NCBI RefSeq assembly: GCF_020735385.1
Contig: NZ_CP085953.1
Span: 248,001-312,000, forward strand
Reading direction: 5' to 3'
Origin: Granulicatella elegans
Lineage (GTDB): Bacteria > Bacillota > Bacilli > Lactobacillales > Aerococcaceae
Length of the DNA: 64,000 nucleotides
The position numbers and the translations under genes are program-made. The notes beneath the pieces are model-generated. The model was not told the DNA's origin. It saw nothing but the letters and a program-made list of their open reading frames with translations, and did no database searches. This document shows, piece by piece, positions 1 through 8,171 of this stretch. Each line of letters begins with the position of its first letter. The first letter of the stretch is position 1.

Positions 1-47
1 GATGATAATAAAACAGCTGCTGTTGCTAATGATTTTTTGATTGTCAT
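1..47 (-). CDS. N-terminus of an exported protein (partial, runs off left edge)
   Basis: Only 15 codons are inside the window. They read MTIKKSLATAAVLLS, a lysine-containing n-region followed by a hydrophobic stretch, so a Sec signal peptide is likely. Whether a lipobox cysteine follows cannot be seen. A good promoter lies at 101-128 and a weak SD (AGGATG) precedes the start. The gene follows the NADH dehydrogenase/polyprenyl synthase genes on the same strand, where EET loci of Firmicutes often carry an FMN-binding lipoprotein (PplA). That identity is a guess from context only. Confidence 0.6.
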   Translation of the reverse strand, partial: MTIKKSLATAAVLLS

Positions 48-100
48 TTGATTCATCCTTTTCTATTTAATTTTAGAATTTAGTAAATCCTTTTGGTATT

Positions 101-128
101 ATTATACCATGTTCCATTTTCTTTGCAA
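101..128 (-). promoter_or_regulatory. Promoter of the left-edge exported protein gene
   Basis: On the minus strand a TTGCAA -35 box and a consensus TATAAT -10 box are separated by 16 bp. A TG one base before the -10 makes it an extended -10. The predicted start is about 55-60 nt upstream of the ATG at 47. Confidence 0.6.
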
Positions 129-230
129 ACTTAAACTGAAAGAACCATTTATCAGGCCCTATCTTCTACATCTCCCCAAAATTTCTATACGATCGACATC
201 TTCTATTTTCAAGATGCCTCTTATACAATA

Positions 231-271
231 AAACTCCAATCAACAGTCTATGCCACTATCAATTGGAGTTT
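231..271 (-). terminator. Rho-independent terminator after the polyprenyl synthase gene
   Basis: A perfect 10-bp inverted repeat (AAACTCCAAT / ATTGGAGTTT) lies just past the stop codon at 281. On the minus strand it is followed by a short T-rich run. Confidence 0.7.
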
Positions 272-280
272 ATTTTACGA

Positions 281-1258
281 TTACATCGTGCGTTCTAATA
301 ATTGTTTCGTTAATTGCGTTACTGTTGCCTTCATATCACTTTCAGGCAAACGTTCAATTTGAGACAACGCTTGTTTCGTATATTGCATTGCTAATTGTTG
401 TGCTTTTTGCAGCCCACCAGAATCATGCACTAATTTCCTTAGTACCAATCTTTCTTCTTCAGAAATTTCTTGTTTTTTTTCTAGCAAAGGAATAATCTTT
501 TGAGAGTTATTTTCCATTGCATAAATTAGCGGCGCTGTATAAATCCCTTGCGCAACATCTTCTAGAACAGGTTTTCCAAATTCTTGAGGAGTTACTTGAT
601 AATCTAAGATGTCATCTAAAATTTGAAACGCCATGCCAATTTGCTGACCAATTTTCTTTGCTCTGAGTGCATCATCCATTTCTCCTAATGTTGCGCCCAT
701 ATAACAACTAATCATGAATAACTGGGCTGTCTTTCCCTCAATTCGTTTCAAATATTCTTGAAGTCCTAAATCATAGCGATAACAATTTCTCATTTGAGCT
801 AATTCGCCTTCTAGAACTCGAGCCATACCATTTGTTGGAAGGACAATCCCTTCTAAATCTTTCACATATTCTGATAAGAGTTTATAACAACTCGTTAAAA
901 TAAAATCTCCTGCATAAATTGCTACACGATTTCCATAACGAGAGTTAATCGTTTTTTGACCTCTTCTCATATCCGCTTCATCAATCACATCATCATGGAG
1001 TAATGTTGCAACATGTAACAGTTCTAACGCCGCTGCAACGGCTCTTACTTGTTGCTGTTTCCCATTGTTACTCCAATTAGCAAATAATGTTAGATACGCT
1101 GGACGAATCATTTTCCCACCTTGTTGTAGCATCGTTACAATTGCTTGATGAATAGCTTGATCTTCCATTTCAACACTGTCTAACATTAACTGACGAATAG
1201 CTGATAATTCTTGTTTTAAAAACGGGTATTCATTCCACATTGAATGAATCATTTCCAT
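281..1258 (-). CDS. Polyprenyl diphosphate synthase (HepT/DmkB-like)
   Basis: This trans-isoprenyl diphosphate synthase of 325 residues elongates farnesyl-type primers with isopentenyl diphosphate to make the prenyl tail of (demethyl)menaquinone. Both Asp-rich motifs are present: LLHDDVIDEADMRRG around residues 87-100 and FQILDDILDY around 211-220. The ATG at 1258 is chosen because GGAG lies 8 nt upstream; a longer reading from a TTG at 1285 would start inside the terminator of the preceding gene. It follows the type II NADH dehydrogenase gene, so a role in supplying the quinone for that enzyme is likely. In Listeria-type EET loci the equivalent gene is dmkB. Chain length cannot be deduced from sequence. 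Confidence 0.88.
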   Translation of the reverse strand: MEMIHSMWNEYPFLKQELSAIRQLMLDSVEMEDQAIHQAIVTMLQQGGKMIRPAYLTLFANWSNNGKQQQVRAVAAALELLHVATLLHDDVIDEADMRRGQKTINSRYGNRVAIYAGDFILTSCYKLLSEYVKDLEGIVLPTNGMARVLEGELAQMRNCYRYDLGLQEYLKRIEGKTAQLFMISCYMGATLGEMDDALRAKKIGQQIGMAFQILDDILDYQVTPQEFGKPVLEDVAQGIYTAPLIYAMENNSQKIIPLLEKKQEISEEERLVLRKLVHDSGGLQKAQQLAMQYTKQALSQIERLPESDMKATVTQLTKQLLERTM

Positions 1259-1282
1259 AATTTTTTCTCCAATCACTATAGA

Positions 1283-1304
1283 CAAAAAGCCGGCAAAGCC
1301 GACT
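1283..1304 (-). terminator. Terminator between ndh and the polyprenyl synthase gene
   Basis: A short GC-rich hairpin (AGTCGGC / GCCGGCT, one G-T wobble, 3-nt loop) is followed by TTTTTG on the minus strand. It sits about 10 nt after the ndh stop codon and 25 nt before the next start, so it may act as a partial terminator that lowers expression of the downstream gene. Confidence 0.6.
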
Positions 1305-1314
1305 TTTATCTTAT

Positions 1315-3231
1315 TTAACGTTCTTGTTTATCTGCACCGAAACCATAAATATGTTTCGAAGTTCCATACCACCATTTACCAGCAGTTTTTTGGAACCATG
1401 GAATGAAGTAGTAATCTAAACCAAATGCACGTCCTGATCCGTTCATTAAAGCAATAGCTGCTGGGATAAACCACATATTTACCCAGTAGAACATACCTGA
1501 CAATACAAATGTTGTGACTAATCCAACGGTTACTGCATTGACAATCCACGTTAAGAATCCAGCCATAATTGCTAAACCGATGGCTAATTCTACAAATGAC
1601 ATAATTGTTTGCATAACATGAGCTACTTCAACGTTTGGAATCATGATTTGCATAATTGAAGCAAACCAGTCTGGCATTTTATCTAATACCATCATTGGCT
1701 GTTCCCCATATGAATAGTTAAATCCAAATGAAGTTGCTACTTCCGCTACTGTTTGAGTTGCTGCTCCACTTGCTGCTGCTACTGTTTCAGCTGCTCCACT
1801 TGCTGCACTTGTTGGTTCAACTAACCAAGGGAATGGGAATGCTAAATGCGTTCCATCAATCCAACTATGTGCACCCCAAAGACCAAAGATTTTCTTCAAT
1901 CCCTCGATTGTCCACATTCCACCATAGAATAAGCGTAATGGTAATGCCCAAAGAACATTCCCGTAACGAGATAAATGTCCACGGAAGATATTACGACGAT
2001 CTTTAATGTGGAAGAATTCGTGGAATACATATTGAATGGCATAATATAATGAGAAGATTTCTAAGAAGTATTTGATATTTACTAAATGTTTCATCAACAT
2101 TGCAAAGAATCCACTCAAGTGATATTTGCCCATTAAGAAGGCTACACCATAATGAGATCCAATTGAAACCATGAATCCATCATATTTCCCTTTATAAGCA
2201 ACTTTTGCATCATTTTCTACATCTGCAATAATATTTTCCGCTGCTGTATGTCCAGTTTGTTCAGCTGCTTGAACGATTTGTGGAGTTGGACAATTTTCTT
2301 TATCAGGTTCTTCATAATAAGCTAAGTCCCCGATAGCATAAATGTATTCTTCTCCATCTACTTGCATGAATTCATTTACGACTAAACGACCTGCACGAGC
2401 AGATTTGAATCCAAATACTTCAGATTCAGTATTCGCTTTAACACCAGCTGTCCAGAATAATGAGTAAGTTGGAATAACAGTCCCGTCTACTAAACGAATG
2501 CTGTTTTCTTTTACTTCTTCAATTCCGTTGCCTTTAATCACTTTAATGCCACGGCTAGTCATGAATTTCTCAGCTTTAGCAGCATCTTTTTCATCCAACA
2601 TATTTAAAATCGTTGGAACGGCTTCAACGATGTATAGTGAGAATTCACTTTCATCTAAGTTATATTGTTTTGCTAACACTGGAACCCAGTCCATAATTTC
2701 ACCGACTAATTCTACCCCAGTAAATCCAGCACCACATACTGTAAATGTTAATAAAGCACGGCGTTTTGGAGTTACATGCTCTTTCGCTGCACGTTCTATA
2801 CAGTGAATAATGTGTTCGCGCATTTTAATCGCATCTTCCATTGACCATAATGTAAATCCGTGTTCTTTCACACCTTGTACACCAAAGTCATTCGCTTCTC
2901 CGCCCATACCGATTACTAAATAATCATATCGGAAAGATTTATAAGTTGTTGATACAACTTTTTTAGTTTTATCTAAGCTTACTACTTTGTCTGTTACTAA
3001 TTGAACATTTTTTGAACGAGCAAATAATTTTTGTAAATCATATTGAATTGATTCTGGTTCTACACGACCTCCAGCTACTTCATGTAACTCCGTCATGTAT
3101 GTTAAATATGGATGTTTGTCAATTAATGTAATTGTAACATCTTTATCTTTTCTGAAATGACGTGATAATTTCTTCGTTGCTGCTACTCCTGCAAATCCTG
3201 CACCGATAACAACAATATTTTTTTTCGTCAT
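1315..3231 (-). CDS. ndh: Type II NADH dehydrogenase with C-terminal membrane extension
   Basis: This is a 638-residue FAD enzyme that oxidises NADH and passes electrons to a membrane quinone. The N-terminal FAD-binding motif is GAGFAG (residues 10-15) and a second Rossmann motif (CGAGFTGVELVGE) lies around residue 170. Classic NDH-2 enzymes have about 400 residues. The extra 230 or so residues include an Ala/Ser/Thr-rich linker around 480-505, then several hydrophobic segments resembling a DoxX-type membrane domain. This long architecture matches the Ndh2 of flavin-based EET loci. A strong promoter lies at 3271-3299 and the SD is GAGAGGGG. Neighbours are a quinone-tail synthase downstream and a Gx-transporter family protein upstream. 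The dehydrogenase assignment is secure; the EET role is inferred from architecture and context. Confidence 0.9.
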   Translation of the reverse strand: MTKKNIVVIGAGFAGVAATKKLSRHFRKDKDVTITLIDKHPYLTYMTELHEVAGGRVEPESIQYDLQKLFARSKNVQLVTDKVVSLDKTKKVVSTTYKSFRYDYLVIGMGGEANDFGVQGVKEHGFTLWSMEDAIKMREHIIHCIERAAKEHVTPKRRALLTFTVCGAGFTGVELVGEIMDWVPVLAKQYNLDESEFSLYIVEAVPTILNMLDEKDAAKAEKFMTSRGIKVIKGNGIEEVKENSIRLVDGTVIPTYSLFWTAGVKANTESEVFGFKSARAGRLVVNEFMQVDGEEYIYAIGDLAYYEEPDKENCPTPQIVQAAEQTGHTAAENIIADVENDAKVAYKGKYDGFMVSIGSHYGVAFLMGKYHLSGFFAMLMKHLVNIKYFLEIFSLYYAIQYVFHEFFHIKDRRNIFRGHLSRYGNVLWALPLRLFYGGMWTIEGLKKIFGLWGAHSWIDGTHLAFPFPWLVEPTSAASGAAETVAAASGAATQTVAEVATSFGFNYSYGEQPMMVLDKMPDWFASIMQIMIPNVEVAHVMQTIMSFVELAIGLAIMAGFLTWIVNAVTVGLVTTFVLSGMFYWVNMWFIPAAIALMNGSGRAFGLDYYFIPWFQKTAGKWWYGTSKHIYGFGADKQER

Positions 3232-3270
3232 TAGAAATCCCCTCTCATTTTATAAATTTTTCACTTAAGC

Positions 3271-3299
3271 ATTATAGTATAAAATCCATGTTTTGTCTA
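3271..3299 (-). promoter_or_regulatory. Promoter of ndh
   Basis: On the minus strand TAGACA and a perfect TATAAT are separated by 17 bp, upstream of the ndh SD and start. Confidence 0.75.
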
Positions 3300-3359
3300 A
3301 TTTATTTTTAACTTTTCATAAATTTTTATAAATTTTCACAAATTTACATTTCCTGTTTT

Positions 3360-3881
3360 TCACGATAATTTTTTTAATATCTTCACATGATTTAATGCAT
3401 AATTTGCCGCAATCCCAATCGCAATACCTGCAAAAATTCCTACAATCGACATGGCTGGTAAATATAAAAGTACTGTCCAAGATTTTGCGATAAAACTCGC
3501 AATCACTAATTGCCCAAAATTATGTAAGATTCCTCCTGTCGCACTCACACCAATCAGACTCACACGTTTTGGACCTAATTGTTTAATCAGTAACATTCCT
3601 AACAAACTAAACGTAGCACCAGCACTACTGTACAATAAAGTAGAGAAAGTCCCCCCTAACAAAGCTGCTAATAATGTTCTGAGTAACACTACTAATACCA
3701 CTTCTTGTAAGGACAATGTATATAAACCGATGACCGTAATGATATTCGCAACTCCTAATTTAGCTCCTGGTGCAAACGCAAAAGGAAAAGGAATCGCTTG
3801 TTCTAGCAAACTCAAAATAATTCCTTGAGCTGTTAATAACGAAATAAATAACATTTTTTTCAACGTTAAATTTTGTTTCAT
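3360..3881 (-). CDS. Gx transporter family membrane protein (EetB/heptaprenyl synthase component I-like)
   Basis: This 173-residue, very hydrophobic protein has about five predicted membrane segments and an early PFPFAFAPGAKLGVANI motif. That motif is typical of the Gx-transporter/'heptaprenyl diphosphate synthase component I' family (PF07456), whose members resemble small S-component-type carriers. In EET loci of Listeria and lactobacilli a member called EetB is needed for electron transfer; its biochemical role is not well defined. Start ATG 3881 has a strong SD (GAGGAGGT). The gene heads the ndh group but a promoter lies between it and ndh. No eetA-like (NusG domain II) partner is seen next to it. 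Confidence 0.75.
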   Translation of the reverse strand: MKQNLTLKKMLFISLLTAQGIILSLLEQAIPFPFAFAPGAKLGVANIITVIGLYTLSLQEVVLVVLLRTLLAALLGGTFSTLLYSSAGATFSLLGMLLIKQLGPKRVSLIGVSATGGILHNFGQLVIASFIAKSWTVLLYLPAMSIVGIFAGIAIGIAANYALNHVKILKKLS

Positions 3882-3969
3882 TTATCTACCTCCTCTCTTC
3901 AAACTCGTCTTATAATTGTACCATAACTCTCAAAAATCTTAAAAAGATATCTAAAACCGAACACGAAAA

Positions 3970-4006
3970 TGCCCCAAAAGCAGCTTTTATTCTTACTTTT
4001 GGGGCA
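3970..4006 (-). terminator. Terminator after the FemX-like gene
   Basis: An 11-bp perfect inverted repeat (TGCCCCAAAAG / CTTTTGGGGCA) lies 10 nt after the stop codon at 4016. On the minus strand it is followed by TTTTC. Confidence 0.75.
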
Positions 4007-4015
4007 GTACGCCAG

Positions 4016-5317
4016 TTATGAACGACGCATCAATAAATTTCTCTTCCATTCCATCACTTTTGGTGCAACATCTTGGAATATTGTAAACCAAAAGCGATTA
4101 ATCGGTAAATCAAATTCTCCAATATACTCGACTAATATTGGGGCAAAAGACTGTTTGAATTTTGTAATACCCGTATGATCTTCCGCATTACTTGAAACAC
4201 CAAACATATCATAGTGGCGAATACCTTTTTCATCATACAGTTGTTGCATAATCCATGTTTGCAAAGCTTTATTTGCATTTAAGCCTGCATCATCTGTAAT
4301 ATTCGCTCCATATAAATAATACGCCGTTTCTTTATACGTTGCGACAAATGCACCGCTTAAGACTTTTCCATTTGGATATTCTTTACATAACGCTTCTAAC
4401 TCAACCACTTCTTGTTCATATTTTGAAATATTTTTCAACAAGCTTTCTCTTTGATTCAATAAATTAGCTCTCTTTTTCTCATTTTGAGTACTTTCAACTT
4501 GTGACGCAATTTTTTCCACCTCTGCTTTGGCTTGGTGAATTCTATTTTCTGTTGATTCTTTTGCGACATGATAATCAATTTTTGCAAAATATAAATCCAT
4601 CATATCGTGAGTATGTAATGTTTCATAAATCGTTGTTAAATACTCTTTACTTCTCGCAATATATTGATCACGCTCAGCAGTAATACGATTTAACACTTCA
4701 TAATCATCAATATCTTCGATACTCCCTTTATAACAAACAACTCCACGTTTTTGTGCCATTGTGACTTTATATCTTTCCTTAGAAGAGAAAGTGTCTAAAA
4801 TCCCTTTCCCTTTATCTTCCAGTTCAACAATCATCGTCATTCTTGGTTGAATGCCATCAAAACCTAAATCTAGTGGCTGACTTACAAATCCTGATTCTAA
4901 CAATAATTGACGAACGGATTCTTGATTGATTCCATCTTCTACAATTGAAAAGTCATTGCATCGTTCTCTCCACATAATTTCTGGGTCAATTTTCAACCCA
5001 AACACTCGTTTTTGTTTTAAATAAGCCTTCAAAGCTTGAATCACTTCTTTAAATTGTTCTGCATGATGATAATCCGTCACAATTCCTCTAGGAGCATACG
5101 CTAAATATCTTTTCACAACAGGAAGGGCACGATATAAAATCATCGTCGCTGCAACTGGTTCATCTTGATCATTCATCACAAAAAGAATGTCATTACTCCA
5201 TTCTCCTCTTGTTTTCACTTCTCCCCATTCCGGAGTTTGAAAAAGAGTACAATTTCCTTGAGTTTGTAAAAACTCATGATATTCTGCAATAGAATTTCTC
5301 ATATCTTTAATATACAT
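4016..5317 (-). CDS. FemAB/MurM-type aminoacyltransferase (peptidoglycan branching)
   Basis: This 433-residue FemABX-family enzyme transfers amino acids from aminoacyl-tRNA to the lysine side chain of lipid II to start or extend the interpeptide bridge. Visible marks are the N-terminal LFQTPEWGEVK segment, the two GNAT-like halves, and a long charged helical insertion around residues 245-310 (AKAEVEKIASQ..., ISKYEQEVVELEAL). That insertion corresponds to the coiled-coil tRNA-synthetase-like arm of FemA/FemX. The ATG at 5317 is preferred because AGAGG lies 9-10 nt upstream; an upstream in-frame extension starting at 5359 lacks a visible SD. It is monocistronic with its own promoter and terminator. 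The amino acid transferred cannot be told from sequence. Confidence 0.88.
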   Translation of the reverse strand: MYIKDMRNSIAEYHEFLQTQGNCTLFQTPEWGEVKTRGEWSNDILFVMNDQDEPVAATMILYRALPVVKRYLAYAPRGIVTDYHHAEQFKEVIQALKAYLKQKRVFGLKIDPEIMWRERCNDFSIVEDGINQESVRQLLLESGFVSQPLDLGFDGIQPRMTMIVELEDKGKGILDTFSSKERYKVTMAQKRGVVCYKGSIEDIDDYEVLNRITAERDQYIARSKEYLTTIYETLHTHDMMDLYFAKIDYHVAKESTENRIHQAKAEVEKIASQVESTQNEKKRANLLNQRESLLKNISKYEQEVVELEALCKEYPNGKVLSGAFVATYKETAYYLYGANITDDAGLNANKALQTWIMQQLYDEKGIRHYDMFGVSSNAEDHTGITKFKQSFAPILVEYIGEFDLPINRFWFTIFQDVAPKVMEWKRNLLMRRS

Positions 5318-5349
5318 CTCTAACTTCCTCTCACGTGTTGTCATTAAAT

Positions 5350-5378
5350 AGTATGACACTTATATAGTGGATTGTCAA
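5350..5378 (-). promoter_or_regulatory. Promoter of the FemX-like gene
   Basis: A perfect TTGACA -35 box and CATACT -10 box are 17 bp apart on the minus strand, about 35 nt upstream of the chosen start. Confidence 0.65.
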
Positions 5379-5414
5379 AAAATGTTGGAAGGGATGTTGT
5401 TGAATTTTTCCTTA

Positions 5415-5444
5415 TAAAAAAACCGAGCTTTCGCTCGGCTTTTC
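5415..5444 (-). terminator. Terminator of glnRA
   Basis: A GC-rich stem (AAGCCGAGC / GCTCGGTT) just after the glnA stop is followed by TTTTT on the minus strand. Confidence 0.8.
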
Positions 5445-5451
5445 TCATCTA

Positions 5452-6786
5452 TTAAAACAGTTTTAAATATTGATCTAATTCCCATTGTGTGACTTGTGAA
5501 CGATACGCTGCCCATTCGAATTTTTTCGCTTCTACAAAGTTGCTGTAAATATGTCCACCTAATGCATCTTTTACAACTGTGTCAGCTTTCAAGCAATCAA
5601 TTGCTTCTGCTAAACTACTTGGAAGATCATCAATTCCTACTTCTTTTCTTTCAGCTGTTGTCATTGCATAAATATTGCGATCAACTGGATCAGGAACTGG
5701 TAATTTTTCACGAATTCCTTCTAAACCAGCACGTAAAATAGCTGCCATTGCTAAATAAGGATTTGCCACTGGATCCACACTTCTTAATTCGATACGAGTA
5801 GAAAGTCCTCTTGCTTCAGGAATACGAATTAATGGAGAACGGTTTTGAGCTGACCATGCAATATATACAGGCGCTTCATATCCTGGCACTAAACGTTTAT
5901 AAGAGTTGACTGTAGGATTACAAATCGCTGTTAAAGCTTTCGCATGTTTCATAACACCTGCAATGAAATAACGACAACTATCACTTACTCCATGTTCATC
6001 CGTTGGGTCATAGAAAGCATTATTCCCTTCTTTATCAAATAATGATAAATTGAAGTGCATTCCACTTCCTGCAATTCCAAACACTGGTTTTGGCATAAAG
6101 GTTGCATGCAATCCATGTTTGCGTGCAATTGTTTTGACGACTAATTTAAAGGTTTGAATATTATCACAGGCTGCTACTGCAGGAGCATATTTCCAGTCAA
6201 TTTCATGTTGACCTGGTGCTACTTCATGGTGACTGGCTTCAATGTCAAATCCAATTTTTTCTAATTCTAGTACAATTTCACGACGACATTCTTCTCCTAA
6301 ATCGACTGGAGCTAAATCGAAGTAACTTCCTTGGTCATTTCCTTCAAGCGTTGGTTCTCCATTTTCATCTAATTTGAATAAGAAGAACTCTGGCTCTGGT
6401 CCTAAGTTAAAATTAGAAAATCCTAAGTCTTCCATTTCTTCTAAAATACGTTTTAAGTTTGAACGTGGATCTCCCGCAAATGGTGTTCCATCTGGTTTAT
6501 ATACATCACAAATTAATCGCGCGATTGTTCCGTGTTTACTACTCCATGGAAATACAACCCACGTATCTAAATCAGGATATAAGTACATATCACTTTCTTC
6601 AATACGAACAAAACCTTCAATAGATGAACCATCGAACATCATTTTATTCGATAATACTTTTTTTAATTGAGTAATTGGCACTTCCACATTTTTAATCGTT
6701 CCTAAAATATCCGTAAAAATCAAACGTAAATAGCGAACGTCCATTTCCTCAACTTGTTTTAAAATTTCTTCTTGTGTGATTGTCAT
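5452..6786 (-). CDS. glnA: Glutamine synthetase, type I-alpha
   Basis: This 444-residue enzyme makes glutamine from glutamate, ammonia and ATP. The FDGSSIEGF segment (residues 51-59) is followed by Arg61, which matches Arg62 of Bacillus subtilis GS, the residue involved in feedback inhibition of the GlnR-partner class. Active-site stretches include the [12 protein letters not shown] region and [11 protein letters not shown]. Length is normal for GSI-alpha. It follows glnR after 12 nt, so the two form one operon from the promoter at 7200-7228. In this class feedback-inhibited GlnA acts as co-regulator of GlnR, which closes the nitrogen control loop. Confidence 0.97.
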   Translation of the reverse strand: MTITQEEILKQVEEMDVRYLRLIFTDILGTIKNVEVPITQLKKVLSNKMMFDGSSIEGFVRIEESDMYLYPDLDTWVVFPWSSKHGTIARLICDVYKPDGTPFAGDPRSNLKRILEEMEDLGFSNFNLGPEPEFFLFKLDENGEPTLEGNDQGSYFDLAPVDLGEECRREIVLELEKIGFDIEASHHEVAPGQHEIDWKYAPAVAACDNIQTFKLVVKTIARKHGLHATFMPKPVFGIAGSGMHFNLSLFDKEGNNAFYDPTDEHGVSDSCRYFIAGVMKHAKALTAICNPTVNSYKRLVPGYEAPVYIAWSAQNRSPLIRIPEARGLSTRIELRSVDPVANPYLAMAAILRAGLEGIREKLPVPDPVDRNIYAMTTAERKEVGIDDLPSSLAEAIDCLKADTVVKDALGGHIYSNFVEAKKFEWAAYRSQVTQWELDQYLKLF

Positions 6787-6798
6787 CTTTCTCCACCC

Positions 6799-7164
6799 CT
6801 ATAGTAATTTCTCTTGTCCAGATAATCTTCCAATATGCATAATTTCGTTATATAAAATTCGTCGAACGTCTTCATCCGTTAAACCATCATTTGATGAAGG
6901 TTTTTCTAACGGATTCTTTTTCACATTCGAATAAATTTTTTGAATCGCAACAATGGTCAATCCATCTGCCAAGTAGTCTTTGATTTCTAATAATCGATCT
7001 ACATCGTTTAACGAATACATTCTACGATTAGTGTCTGAACGTTCCGGTGAAACTAAACGTTGTTCTTCATAGTAGCGAATTTGTCTTGCTGTTAAATCCG
7101 TTAATTTCATGACTGTTCCTATTGGAAACACTGCTAAAGAACGTCGTAATTCCTTTTCTCCCAT
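6799..7164 (-). CDS. glnR: GlnR, MerR-family nitrogen regulator
   Basis: This 121-residue repressor has an N-terminal MerR winged helix (TARQIRYYEEQRLVSPERS) and a C-terminal tail (RLSGQEKLL) of the type that mediates autoinhibition in GlnR. It represses glutamine synthetase and ammonium uptake genes when nitrogen is plentiful. The ATG at 7164 is used because AGAGG lies about 9 nt upstream; a TTG two codons earlier is possible. It is the first gene of glnRA. Two GlnR boxes at 7202-7218 and 7247-7263 flank its promoter, so autoregulation is likely. Confidence 0.95.
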   Translation of the reverse strand: MGEKELRRSLAVFPIGTVMKLTDLTARQIRYYEEQRLVSPERSDTNRRMYSLNDVDRLLEIKDYLADGLTIVAIQKIYSNVKKNPLEKPSSNDGLTDEDVRRILYNEIMHIGRLSGQEKLL

Positions 7165-7199
7165 CGTCAAACACCTCTCTTATCCTATATGATAGCTGT

Positions 7200-7228
7200 A
7201 TTGTAAAAATAACGCACATAAAAGTCAA
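7200..7228 (-). promoter_or_regulatory. Promoter of glnRA
   Basis: TTGACT and TACAAT are separated by 17 bp on the minus strand, about 35 nt upstream of the glnR start. Confidence 0.75.
7202..7218 (-). promoter_or_regulatory. GlnR box 2 (one mismatch), over the -10 and spacer
   Basis: The minus strand reads TGTGC-N7-TTACA. Against the GlnR/TnrA consensus TGTNA-N7-TNACA it has a single mismatch. It covers most of the -10 box and spacer, a position expected to block RNA polymerase. Confidence 0.6.
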
Positions 7229-7246
7229 GGATTCTCTTACTTTTTA

Positions 7247-7263
7247 TGTTATATTTTCTAACA
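7247..7263. promoter_or_regulatory. GlnR box 1 (perfect consensus)
   Basis: TGTTA-TATTTTC-TAACA matches the GlnR/TnrA consensus TGTNA-N7-TNACA exactly. It is 19 bp upstream of the -35 box, with its centre 45 bp from the centre of box 2, roughly four helical turns, so dimers would sit on nearly the same DNA face. Confidence 0.8.
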
Positions 7264-7317
7264 TGATTTTCTTTTCAATAAAAAAGACTAGGTTTCCCCA
7301 TCCTTTCCATTTCGTTA

Positions 7318-7549
7318 TTAGTTTTCAGTTCCCAAAACTTCTTTAATTAATGCTAATTTTGCCCATTGTTATTCTTCAGTTAAGATATTTCCTTCTTCAG
7401 TGGAAGCAAATCCACATTGAGTACTTAATGATAATCTCTCTAATGGAATATATTGGATCGCTTCTCTAACTAACGTAATGACATTGTAACTGACGGATCC
7501 GTTATTTTCACACACTAATTTAATATCGATATCTATAGTTTTTAACTAT
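7318..7549 (-). pseudogene. Remnant of a cobalamin-independent methionine synthase-like gene (YxjG/MetE C-terminus)
   Basis: Reading the minus strand gives a continuous family signature: REAIQYIPLERLSLS, then TQCGFASTEEGNILTEE, an in-frame TAA, then QWAKLALIKEVLG and a final stop. YxjG/MetE-type methyltransferases end with this pattern, including the zinc-ligand cysteine in QCGF. Only about 75 codons remain, the N-terminal 80% is absent and a stop replaces a residue inside the last helix. It is a clear decay product with no function expected. Confidence 0.8.
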
Positions 7550-7560
7550 GTTAAAATGCT

Positions 7561-7597
7561 AAAAAAACTCTTATAGAACATCCATTCTACAAGAGTC
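7561..7597 (-). terminator. Terminator of thiT
   Basis: A 12-bp stem (GACTCTTGTAGAA / TTCTATAAGAGTT, one mismatch) is followed by seven T on the minus strand, 15 nt after the thiT stop. Confidence 0.8.
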
Positions 7598-7611
7598 TTT
7601 CTATATGCAAC

Positions 7612-8163
7612 TTATTTTTCTTTATAAATTTTTGGAGATTTCAATAATAAAATTGCTACCACAATTGTTACAATGAGCGTTTGCAATCCAGCAACTCCAT
7701 TAACAGTGAAAGAATACCAATATGGAGATACTCCTTCTGGTGCATATTTCCCCCAGAATAAAAATCCTGCTACAAAATGCCAAAAATAGCGAATACCAAC
7801 ACCGATGATCGAAGAAATAAAAATATAAACAATTGCTAACGCTTGTTTTTCACTACGAATAGCAGATTGGAATTGATGATGAAGTAATCCAGCAAATCCC
7901 ATCACTCCAAACGCAACAATATATTCTAAAAGTACTTGAGAGAATGACAAGTAAACAACTTTTCCAAGCACAAAATGTAAGATTCCCCACACTAGACCTG
8001 AAAATAGCGCTGGATACAATCCTCTACGCAACGCGAACACTACTAAAACAATCGCACCAAACGATGGAGAAAACCATCCCATAAAATGAGGAATAAATGA
8101 TAACGCCATCGCTAAAGCTGCAACAATTGCTCCCTCCACCCATGCAATTCTTTTGATTGACAT
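7612..8163 (-). CDS. thiT: ThiT, thiamine-specific S component of an ECF transporter
   Basis: This is a 183-residue, six-helix membrane protein that binds thiamine and partners with the shared EcfAA'T module, not encoded here. Family marks are the start IAWVEGAIVAALAMALSFIPH and the C-terminal YWYSFTVNGVAGLQ segment, near the aromatic thiamine-binding residues. The ATG at 8163 is preceded by a strong SD (AAGGAGG). The upstream reading frame to 8232 is only riboswitch RNA. Control by the TPP riboswitch at 8172-8295 independently supports thiamine as substrate. Confidence 0.95.
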   Translation of the reverse strand: MSIKRIAWVEGAIVAALAMALSFIPHFMGWFSPSFGAIVLVVFALRRGLYPALFSGLVWGILHFVLGKVVYLSFSQVLLEYIVAFGVMGFAGLLHHQFQSAIRSEKQALAIVYIFISSIIGVGIRYFWHFVAGFLFWGKYAPEGVSPYWYSFTVNGVAGLQTLIVTIVVAILLLKSPKIYKEK

Positions 8164-8171
8164 AAAAAAGC

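Noticed and set aside
250-495. Plus-strand reading frame of 81 codons over the polyprenyl synthase 3' end
   Set aside because: It lies antisense to a well-defined gene, has no SD, and reads through the terminator hairpin.
1720-1815. ApbE flavinylation site in the Ndh2 linker
   Set aside because: SGAAT occurs, but the upstream aspartate and the SGAT/SGAS core are missing.
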